DNA of 22,957 nt from Ascoidea tarda (nom. inval.) (Eukaryota; Ascomycota; Saccharomycetes; Ascoideales; Ascoideaceae): the NCBI GenBank assembly GCA_030560485.1, contig JAKTTS010000240.1, positions 1 to 22,957 on the forward strand, given 5' to 3'. Position numbers and translations under genes: made by a program. Under the pieces are notes generated by a model. It ran no database searches and was not told the origin of the DNA. It worked only from the letters and a program-made list of their open reading frames with translations. This document shows, piece by piece, positions 9,500-17,346 of this stretch; the stretch's first letter is position 1; every line of letters begins with the position of its first letter.

Positions 9500-12373
9500 C
9501 TACTCCTCCATCACCTTCTTCAAGGCTCCCCATTTTTTTCTCAAGCCTTCGTTCTCGGTCTTGAGCTGGCCTAGCTCGTTGCTGGCCATCTCAAGCGACC
9601 TCTCTAAGTCTGCCAACTGTTCTTCCAAGATTCTGTTGGCTTCCATCACCTCAAGGTTTCTCTCCATTGTTTTCTTGATTTCCTCTTCAATTTCCTTGGT
9701 TTTCATCATCTTCTCTTTTTCGTATTTGTCACTTGAATCGTTGGTGACTTTCTCCATCTCTTCGATTTTCGCAGTTAGTGTCGAGATTTCGGTTTTCAAT
9801 TCTCGGTTTTCATCTTCCAAATTGGCGATTTTGACCTTGCCCTGGATCATCTCATTTGCAACTTCGACATGTTCTTGATTAAGCATATCGTAGCTCTTCT
9901 CCAACGTTCTTATTTGTCTTGTCAATTGGCCCTGTTTGGTTCTCAAACTATCCACTTCTTCCTCCCTTTCTCTTTCCAATCTGTGGATCTCCTCGTATTC
10001 GGATTCATATTTCTTCAATGTAATTGGCAAAATCTTGACAACCATGGCATCTGCAACTAAATCATCCACTTTGTACGATTCTACTGTAATTTCAACGTTG
10101 CTTTTTTGTCCAACCAGCGAAATCAATGCAAATGGATTAAACGATGGAGTATTTACTGCAGTGGTGTTTGAACTGGCCTCCTTTTCAATCAAATAGTAGT
10201 CAAAAAGCTTATCCTTCAAAAACTCTAACAATTGGTCAAAATTTAGTTTCAACAACTTGTCACTGTTTTTTGTCATGAATGCAACCGCAAATTTCAAGAC
10301 TGCTTCTGTACCTTCTGCAACAACAATATCATAAATTCTTAAAACAATTTCCAAGGGAAACTTATATGCAAACATTGTTAAGAACCATTGAGATGCATAC
10401 ATTGATGATCGAATCCCTTGTCTGATTAAATGTGTATATAAATTTGGACACAAATCTTCCAATAACCGATCAAATTGGTATAATTTTAAATGCAATCCTG
10501 GCATTTCTGGCAAAAACAATTCTCTCAATCCATATGTTTTCATTAATTTAACTAATAGACAAAACGCTTCACTTTCGGTCATATTCATTATTAGAGGAAC
10601 CGCAATAAATGCCATACCTTGGGTATAACCGACTTCTGGGTCAAATAACGAGTAAGCTTTAATTATGTTAAATAAGGCATCTGATTTATCAACCATGTTG
10701 CTTGTTCCAATAAATCGTGTTCTTGACAAGTCTCTTTTTATAGCCTTTTCATATGAGCTTGGTTCCAGAATTATAGAATAGTATAGTTCTTCCAAACGTG
10801 AGGATTTCGAATTTGAGATTAATTGCCAAACCATACCTCTTAGTTGTTTTGGAATACCTTCGGCGATTGCCTTTGCTAGATCTAGTGGTTGGTTTTTAGC
10901 AACATTTGAGTAATCATTAACGACTTTGGACCAAAAATCCCAATCAATATGACCAGTTTCAACGTTATTATCACCGAAATTAGCAACTGCAGTTTTAATT
11001 TCATTGAAAGTAGATCTTAAAGTGTTTGCACCGGTTTTGACTTGTTCTTGATCTTTTTCGTTTTTGGATAACAAATCTTGAGTATTACCATCCAAACGAG
11101 ATAAAAGTAAATCGTAATTTGACAAGTTGTTCAATTTTGAATTTTTTGCTGAATTTTTTGAGTGAATGCTTGAATTTGAATTTAAACTTGGATTAGGATT
11201 TGGATTTGGATTTGGATTTGCACTATCATGAGATTCTATCTTTTCAAGATTTGTTGTTGAGATTGATTTTTGATTTGAAGTTTGATTTGATTTGCTGCTA
11301 GTTTGAGAGTTGACAGAAGTTGTAGAAGCGACTGAATATCTTTGAAACCAAGATTTTATACCTCTACGAGGAGGAGGATTTGGAAGGGAAGTATTGGAAT
11401 CGTTTGAGGAGTGTTTGACTAAGCCAGTGGGGTTTAGTAAATTTTTGTCGTGAACTTCGTCTGATGAAGAGTTTTGATTTGAGTTTTTTAGGGTGCCACC
11501 ATTTAAAATAACTGAAGAGGATAGGTTTGAATTTGAACCAGTTATGGTTGGAGGAGTTGTGACATTTGAAGAAGTAGCTGTAAGGGGAAACATTCCTTTA
11601 ATATTTTTATGAGAAGTTATGGTATCGACTTCAGAAAAATTTGAAGCAATTTCTGTGGTTGCGTTGGTTATATTACTATTAATAGTTGGAGGATTGTTTG
11701 AGTTTGAAGCCGATTTGGATGGATAAAGTTCAAAGTTCATATCGTCAGCTTCACTATCAGAATCAGTATCACTAAGGTTATTAATGGATGAATAGCGATT
11801 ATTGTTATTGTTGTTAACAATAATTGTCTTATTATGATTTGAGCCATCTATATTGTGATTGGTATTATCGTTATCATTGTAATGGATAGTGTCAGTAATG
11901 GTATTAATTGTGCCATTGTTATTGTTGGTTATTGTATTTTCGTCCAATTGTGTTTTCAAGGAGGATAATTTGGCATTTACTCTATTTAATAATTCTTCGT
12001 CACTAAGGTTTTCGGCATCATCATCGATATCATCGTATTCATCAGTGTCACTATCTGATCTGTAGTCTTTATTAGCATCAAGATTGGATTTCGAAGGATT
12101 GTTTATCAAGTTTGAGCTTTTGTCATTAAGAGTAGTATTAATGACACTGTTATCAATGTTATTAGAAGTATTTGCATTAATTGTGTTACTAGAATTAGAT
12201 TTGCTGTTATCTAAATCAACATCGTCAAAAGTGTTAGTTGGATTGATCATTTCTTTATTTGTATTTGTTGAATCAGATAAATAAGAGTTTCTTGAGATAG
12301 CATCTTGAAATTCAACAGATTCAAGATCAGAAACCGAGTTTTGATGTGTCATCTTTGAGGTTATAGTGGTCAT
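9500..12373 (-). CDS. GYP5: TBC-domain Rab GTPase-activating protein (Gyp5/Gyl1 type)
   Basis: The product is 957 aa (S. cerevisiae Gyp5 is 894 aa). Gyp5 speeds GTP hydrolysis by Ypt1 and Sec4 and acts in ER-Golgi and polarised secretory traffic. Seen: a long Asn/Ser/Asp-rich disordered N-terminus (1-440), a proline-rich PNPPPRRG (331-338) that could bind an SH3 domain as Gyp5/Gyl1 do with Rvs167, a Pro-Asn repeat (about 386-395), a TBC domain (about 506-730) and a C-terminal coiled coil (about 785-955). Both catalytic fingers are intact: the IxxDxxR motif I545-D548-R551 and the YxQ motif Y583-Q585. It should therefore be an active GAP, unlike S. cerevisiae Gyl1, which I recall lacks the finger. 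The ATG at 12373 is a true start; a second Met is at residue 8. Its place between YMR196W and SPG5 homologues fits the family's ancestral position. Confidence 0.9.
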   Translation of the reverse strand: MTTITSKMTHQNSVSDLESVEFQDAISRNSYLSDSTNTNKEMINPTNTFDDVDLDNSKSNSSNTINANTSNNIDNSVINTTLNDKSSNLINNPSKSNLDANKDYRSDSDTDEYDDIDDDAENLSDEELLNRVNAKLSSLKTQLDENTITNNNNGTINTITDTIHYNDNDNTNHNIDGSNHNKTIIVNNNNNNRYSSINNLSDTDSDSEADDMNFELYPSKSASNSNNPPTINSNITNATTEIASNFSEVDTITSHKNIKGMFPLTATSSNVTTPPTITGSNSNLSSSVILNGGTLKNSNQNSSSDEVHDKNLLNPTGLVKHSSNDSNTSLPNPPPRRGIKSWFQRYSVASTTSVNSQTSSKSNQTSNQKSISTTNLEKIESHDSANPNPNPNPNPSLNSNSSIHSKNSAKNSKLNNLSNYDLLLSRLDGNTQDLLSKNEKDQEQVKTGANTLRSTFNEIKTAVANFGDNNVETGHIDWDFWSKVVNDYSNVAKNQPLDLAKAIAEGIPKQLRGMVWQLISNSKSSRLEELYYSIILEPSSYEKAIKRDLSRTRFIGTSNMVDKSDALFNIIKAYSLFDPEVGYTQGMAFIAVPLIMNMTESEAFCLLVKLMKTYGLRELFLPEMPGLHLKLYQFDRLLEDLCPNLYTHLIRQGIRSSMYASQWFLTMFAYKFPLEIVLRIYDIVVAEGTEAVLKFAVAFMTKNSDKLLKLNFDQLLEFLKDKLFDYYLIEKEASSNTTAVNTPSFNPFALISLVGQKSNVEITVESYKVDDLVADAMVVKILPITLKKYESEYEEIHRLEREREEEVDSLRTKQGQLTRQIRTLEKSYDMLNQEHVEVANEMIQGKVKIANLEDENRELKTEISTLTAKIEEMEKVTNDSSDKYEKEKMMKTKEIEEEIKKTMERNLEVMEANRILEEQLADLERSLEMASNELGQLKTENEGLRKKWGALKKVMEE

Positions 12374-13208
12374 TATAAATAGTTGTCAAAAGAATGTGTT
12401 TTGGAAATGTATTTTTGAAAATGTATTTTTTGAGCCTGCTGATAAATAAGTCGTTTTAGAGTAAAAACAAATTGGCCCTAAGGAGTAATTTTAGCCTTGA
12501 AAGCAGAGTAGACAAGGTAAACTGTAGGGAAAATCCCAGTGAAAATATCAACCAGAGACAAAATGGTATAGGTGTTTTTACTGTGAAAACAGAGATGGAG
12601 GAGATGGGGGAGATGGTCAAGAAGGTCAAGAAGGTCAAGAAAGGAGACAGACAGGCAAAGAGTGTTTTATACTGGATCGAAACGTAGCATCCAGAGAAGA
12701 GCACTAGAAATAAAGAGATGCTGTTGAGTGTTTAATACCTCTGCGAAAATTATGTACGTTGCAAAAATGCCTAGAAAGCGAATTTGTGTCAGCGAGCATC
12801 CTGCTCCTGCTTACAAAGGTATTACACACACAAACAGCACGTCGCGGTAATTAAACACCCCTTTAAGCCCGTTTATAGCAGGGAACGACACGTGGTTCAC
12901 GCACAGCGTGTCTGAACGAGGTCTGGGGAAACAGCAGAGGAAGCAGAAGAAGCTGTCTACAGAGGAAAGGAAGCTGCTGGGGCCGAAGGTATGGGAGAAG
13001 CAGCGTGAATATGCCGATAGGAGGCAAAACACGAACCGGTGAAAGAAGATAGACATAAAAGGCATAAAGTATTATTAAAAGAATATTCAGGTGGATCCAG
13101 ATGCAGATCTGGAGGTAAGTGTCGACAAAAACAGATATTATTGATATAGTAGATATGGTAAAGGTGGTAAACGTAATAGACAGTTGAAAGTATCACGACT
13201 GTGAGTCT
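12374..13208. other. Long intergenic: GYP5 promoter and SPG5-like 3' flank
   Basis: An 835-bp stretch upstream of GYP5. A TATA-like TATAAAAC lies on the minus strand at 12671-12664. A perfect CACGTG E-box (12889-12894; the Cbf1/Pho4 class of site) and a nearby CACGC-ACA-GCGTG palindrome (about 12898-12910) lie further up. Three tandem copies of GGTCAAGAA are at 12615-12641. In S. cerevisiae the RPL36, MRPL24 and ICY1/2 genes lie between GYP5/GYL1 and the YMR196W/YAH1 side, and no trace of them was seen here or at 9135-9499. Short open frames (12456-12704, 12811-13065, 12957-13196, minus) look random. Confidence 0.5.
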
Positions 13209-14624
13209 CTAAACAACCAACTCGTCTGAGAGTGGCAAGACTAAACTGAAGTTATCTCTCAAGCTGGAGGAATTGTTGGTGAAAGATAAAACTCTGTAGA
13301 ACTCATCGTCCGATATGGAGCTAACCGAAGAGGAACCGTTGTCTGAGATCAATGGTTCAGGTTCGGTTTGGTTTAGGATATCGTTTTGGACGTCCTGCAA
13401 GGAGACAATGTTCATTGGAGCAAATGATGATGCATTTAGTTGCTCATCAAAATGAGAGTTCGAATCAACAAAATAGCTGGATGATTCTGTAATGCTATTG
13501 GGACTATTAGAGTTATGATTGGGAACCAGAGACAATGGTTGTATTTCCATCGAGTTGTCGCTGATGCCCACACCAACACTAGGTTTATTTGATGAGTTAT
13601 CCTCATAAACGATACCCCTAGTAACGCCAATTTCAGTCAATAATTGTTCAACTTTGCCAACATCATAGTTTGGAAAATGGAGCCTAAAACTCTTTGAATT
13701 CCTATTATTATAGTTATCACTGTATGAATTATAAGTATTCTTGAAATAACTGTTCGGTTTTTCTTCATCTCCACCGCTTGAAGGTGAAGTTTCAATTGAC
13801 ATTGGAAGTGATCCATAATTTGTGAAGATGGTTTTAATGTCGTTCAATACTATATTCATTTCTTGTTGATAGTTGTGGAAATCAGAAGTAATTGTATCCA
13901 AAATTTCTTCATCGATAAAACTCATTTTAGGAATAGACAATCTTGGCGATTCAATTTTAAAATCAACAAATGATCCTAAAACAGGATTTAAATTCTTGAA
14001 TAATGGATCAATTGAGTTATTGCCATTATCACTATGATGAGCTTTATTAGCCAACTCAAAAGCATTTTGCACATTTTCCAGAGCTAAATTGGCATTTCCG
14101 TGATATGATTTGCCCTTCAACGTTGAATTCACTTGAAAACCATTAGAATTAACATTATAGAAAAACGCCCTTAAGGATGACGTCAAATTTTGAACAGCAT
14201 CCCTTGAAAGATGTGACGTCGAATAACTAGAAAAGTATCTGGCATTGGTATTTGTAAAATTCTTGTATAATGTGCCAGGAAAGATGCCCTTCATCAACAC
14301 AGAAGAACCACCAGTAAATCTAAACGCAGAATATGGCCATAGTTTATGAGATAAATTAACGGGATTTGCACGATATCCTGATTTGATATAATTGAGGGTG
14401 CTTTTCCGAGGATTGTAGGTTGAAAAATTTCTTCGAGCTTCTCTCAAAAAGGGATTACTTGGATTGTTTCTCAGAGGAACTGGCACAGGCACAGGAACTC
14501 GACCTAACGAAGGATTAGATCTCGAAGCCAAAGCATCTGCTAGTTCCTCCAAAGATCGCCTGAAGTTTTTGGCGACTTTCTTGGAAAGAGAAACCCAAGT
14601 TCTAAACTTATTCACTTCTACCAT
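13209..14624 (-). CDS. SPG5: Probable Spg5 homologue (stationary-phase protein)
   Basis: The product is 471 aa; the open frame extends to a TTG at 14648 but the first ATG is at 14624. Seen: a basic N-terminal helix (KKVAKNFRRSLEEL), a Val-Pro repeat (about 43-50), aromatic- and Ser-rich stretches, and a conserved-looking block FRLHFPNYDVGKVEQLL followed by TEIGVTRGIVYED (about 313-342). C-terminal to it is mostly disordered. I associate that block with fungal proteins annotated as stationary phase protein 5. The stronger argument is position: SPG5 (YMR191W) lies next to GYL1 in the same orientation in S. cerevisiae. Spg5 there binds the proteasome base and supports proteasome function in quiescence. 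S. cerevisiae Spg5 is shorter (about 370 aa). No catalytic motif or membrane segment is seen, and a mitochondrial targeting role for the basic N-terminus cannot be excluded. Confidence 0.55.
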   Translation of the reverse strand: MVEVNKFRTWVSLSKKVAKNFRRSLEELADALASRSNPSLGRVPVPVPVPLRNNPSNPFLREARRNFSTYNPRKSTLNYIKSGYRANPVNLSHKLWPYSAFRFTGGSSVLMKGIFPGTLYKNFTNTNARYFSSYSTSHLSRDAVQNLTSSLRAFFYNVNSNGFQVNSTLKGKSYHGNANLALENVQNAFELANKAHHSDNGNNSIDPLFKNLNPVLGSFVDFKIESPRLSIPKMSFIDEEILDTITSDFHNYQQEMNIVLNDIKTIFTNYGSLPMSIETSPSSGGDEEKPNSYFKNTYNSYSDNYNNRNSKSFRLHFPNYDVGKVEQLLTEIGVTRGIVYEDNSSNKPSVGVGISDNSMEIQPLSLVPNHNSNSPNSITESSSYFVDSNSHFDEQLNASSFAPMNIVSLQDVQNDILNQTEPEPLISDNGSSSVSSISDDEFYRVLSFTNNSSSLRDNFSLVLPLSDELVV

Positions 14625-14745
14625 TGTGGAAGAAGAGAACCAGAACAAACAGATCTTCTCGCGTTTTGCACTTGATAACGATTCAACAGAAGAAACAGCA
14701 GCAGCTTTGCTCTGATAAGCTGAGCAACATCAGAACAAGTGCCTC

Positions 14746-14753
14746 TATTTATA
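14746..14753 (-). promoter_or_regulatory. Candidate TATA box of the SPG5-like gene
   Basis: The minus strand reads TATAAATA, about 122 bp upstream of the ATG at 14624 and within the 286-bp divergent spacer shared with the GT71 gene. It fits the TATA consensus; no other evidence. Confidence 0.45.
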
Positions 14754-14842
14754 CCCCAGTTGCCGGGGGCGGAGATGCGCGAGTCGGAAAAGATAACACC
14801 CGCTCCGCTGGAACCCGCAGCGGGAGACCGTCGGATCCAGCG

Positions 14843-14920
14843 ATGTGGAGCAGGCTTTGGAGAGTGCTGAACATGGTGCTTGTGAGGAAGCTGGAGAAGG
14901 AGCTGGAGAAATGCAGATAA
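14843..14920 (+). promoter_or_regulatory. Candidate uORF (25 codons) overlapping the GT71 start
   Basis: ATG at 14843 opens a 25-residue frame (MWSRLWRVLNMVLVRK...) that ends in TAA at 14918-14920. The stop overlaps a main-frame ATG at 14920 as TAATG, and the first main-frame ATG (14911) lies inside the uORF. If the mRNA starts upstream of 14843, ribosomes would meet this frame first, so output of the mannosyltransferase would depend on leaky scanning or reinitiation. The transcription start is unknown. Confidence 0.4.
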
Positions 14921-17118
14921 TGTGGCCCAGAATCAGAGTGGTGCATCGCAGATGGTTCAGGGTGTGTTGGGCTGTTTGTCTCTTTGTGGCTGTTGCTGTG
15001 TGGCTGCTGTCTGTTTTTAGCCGGGACACCGAAGACGACTCTACTTACGACGATGATGAAGGTGCTTTCAACAAGGAAGCGAATGCTGATGTTAATGATG
15101 CTGATGACACTTTTGCTTACGAGAAACCTCTCCCTGATGTGGATTGGGCAAAGATATACCAAAAGCATAGAGACGAGATAGATTTCAAATCATCAATCTC
15201 TTTGAATCCCTATGATCTAATATACCAATTGGACCAAAACCAGTTTTTGAATTCTCAATTGCGTGATAAATGCTATCATTATTTTAAATATTTATTACCA
15301 GAATCCAACTGGAAGTTTGACACTTTTGAAGATGAGTTTTATTTCACCAGTATTTTCAAACAGAATTATTCACAACTGTTTTCAGATGAATTCTCAAAGA
15401 TTATTGAGACAACCGGTGAAACTATATCTCAAATTGAAATCGATCAATTTAATAAAACTTTGCAACATAAAAGAAACATTAACAAAATTTTTGAAGACCA
15501 AATCAAATATTCAATCAATCATTATAAAATATTCAATAAATGTTTTTTAGACCAAAAAAAAATCGATTCAACTTTAGATAGTTTATGTTTTTCAAATGCA
15601 GAAAATTTATTATTCCCTTTTTTAAAATACAATGCTGTTCCAGATTTTGGCGATGAAAATAATGAAGTTTTTTTCAATTATAATCAAATCAACTCAAAAA
15701 ACCCTCAAAATTCTCTTTCCAATTCAAATAAAAATCTATGCTATCTAAGAAACTATAAAAATTCTTATGCAAAAAGAGGAATAGTAATATCTGCCAAGGA
15801 TTCTCATCTTCCTCAATTGGCTGGCTTAATTGCATTGTTGCGATTATTGGGAAATCAATTGCCAATTCAAATTATTCATAAGAACGATTTTTCTTTATTC
15901 AATCAATTGGAATTGAAAAAAATTGCTCGATCCAATAATCTCATTCCAATTAATAACCCTAAAATAAACAGATCATTTAACAAAATTCGGAATATCATTT
16001 TTGACAAATTAAATTATAAAGACTATGATAGAATTCCAATTCATAAATTTCCAAAACAAGTAATTCATTTTGTTGATATTTCAGTTTCAATTCAAAAACA
16101 GTTTTTGAATTATTTCGAGTCTTTTTCAAATAAACTATTGGCTTTATTTTTTTCCTCTTTTAAAGAAGTAATATTAATAGATACCGACACAATTCTTTTA
16201 ATTAATCCTGATTTGTTTTTTGAATCAAATCAATATAAATCCTCCAAATCGTATTTTTTTAGAGATCGTGAATTGAATCACAAATTTCCAATCAATACTA
16301 AAAAATTCTTTTTAAATTTATTTCCCAATTATAATGATACTCATTTTTTCAATTTCAATCAAATCAATTATAATTTTTCAAGAATCTTAGGTAACCCGAG
16401 TTTTAATCACGACATGGAAAGTGGGATAGTAGTGCTTGACAAATATAAATATTTTAACGGAATCTTATTATCATTAGTTTTACAATTCTGGAGACCGATT
16501 GCTGCCAACATTCATGGTGAAAAGGAATTATACTGGTTAAGCCAATTGATCGTTGGTAACGATCAATTCCAGTTTAATAAAAATTATGCAGTTTCTGTTG
16601 GTAAATTATCTCCAACAACAAATGACTTTTCAAAAATAAAAGCAAATGAATTATGTTCAACTCATCCAGGTCATATATCTGATGATAACGCTACTTTATT
16701 GTGGTTCAATTCGGGATTTCTAAATTGCAAAAATTGGAATAGCTGGGAAGTTGATTTTCAGTATGAAATAGAATCCGGCTCTCTTGAAAATAACACTGAT
16801 ATTCAAAAAGATGATCCTTTTACTTTAATTAAATATTATACTGACCCATTAAGAATTGACACATTCTTAATTCCAGCAAGTGGTATTAAGGATGAAGTTT
16901 ATATAAATACACAAGATCATTATGAGCCAAGCACCAGCTGGATAAAAACTAAAAGATGTAAAAGTTATCTTTGGTGTGCGTATGATCTAATTAATGGTGA
17001 TGAAAAGAATTCTGAAGAAAAGGGGAAAATTGTGTATATTAAAGAAACAGACAAGCTATTATACAACTTTTATGGAGATATTTGGGTTCATTATCATAAT
17101 TCAATACCTGATATATGA
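14911..17118 (+). CDS. GT71 alpha-1,3-mannosyltransferase (Mnn1/Mnt family)
   Basis: The product is 735 aa from ATG 14911; another in-frame Met is four codons on, at 14920. The open frame extends to a GTG at 14845, which is not used here. Seen: a short basic cytosolic tail (RIRVVHRRWFR), one signal-anchor helix (about 18-36), an acidic stem, then a lumenal catalytic domain. Family marks are RGIVISAKDSH (about 289-299), the metal-binding DTD in VILIDTDTILLINPD (about 420-434) and MESGIVVLDK (about 502-511). Mnn1-family enzymes add terminal alpha-1,3-mannose to N- and O-glycans in the Golgi. S. cerevisiae Mnn1 is 762 aa, so length fits, but Mnt2, Mnt3 and Mnt4 relatives cannot be excluded. GC falls steeply from the 5' end to the AT-rich body. 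Convergent with NUS1. Confidence 0.88.
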   Translation: MQIMWPRIRVVHRRWFRVCWAVCLFVAVAVWLLSVFSRDTEDDSTYDDDEGAFNKEANADVNDADDTFAYEKPLPDVDWAKIYQKHRDEIDFKSSISLNPYDLIYQLDQNQFLNSQLRDKCYHYFKYLLPESNWKFDTFEDEFYFTSIFKQNYSQLFSDEFSKIIETTGETISQIEIDQFNKTLQHKRNINKIFEDQIKYSINHYKIFNKCFLDQKKIDSTLDSLCFSNAENLLFPFLKYNAVPDFGDENNEVFFNYNQINSKNPQNSLSNSNKNLCYLRNYKNSYAKRGIVISAKDSHLPQLAGLIALLRLLGNQLPIQIIHKNDFSLFNQLELKKIARSNNLIPINNPKINRSFNKIRNIIFDKLNYKDYDRIPIHKFPKQVIHFVDISVSIQKQFLNYFESFSNKLLALFFSSFKEVILIDTDTILLINPDLFFESNQYKSSKSYFFRDRELNHKFPINTKKFFLNLFPNYNDTHFFNFNQINYNFSRILGNPSFNHDMESGIVVLDKYKYFNGILLSLVLQFWRPIAANIHGEKELYWLSQLIVGNDQFQFNKNYAVSVGKLSPTTNDFSKIKANELCSTHPGHISDDNATLLWFNSGFLNCKNWNSWEVDFQYEIESGSLENNTDIQKDDPFTLIKYYTDPLRIDTFLIPASGIKDEVYINTQDHYEPSTSWIKTKRCKSYLWCAYDLINGDEKNSEEKGKIVYIKETDKLLYNFYGDIWVHYHNSIPDI

Positions 17119-17346
17119 GAAGAAAGAAAAAATTATAAATAGTAGCAAATGAAGATATGAGAATGTAAAAGTGACTTAGATAGCATATGTAATACAATTA
17201 TATAAAGAAATATCATCTATAGATATATAACAAAATAAAATTTTATAAAATCTGAAAAAAAATTAATAAGAATAGTAAATAATAGCAAAGAATAGCAAAG
17301 AATAATTTATGATATATTTTTTTTTTTCATTTGAAACGAAGTTTCT
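17119..17346. other. Convergent 3' spacer between the GT71 gene and NUS1
   Basis: A short AT-rich spacer between two stop codons, holding both terminators. AATAGCAAAG occurs twice in tandem near 17281-17300. No gene. Confidence 0.5.
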
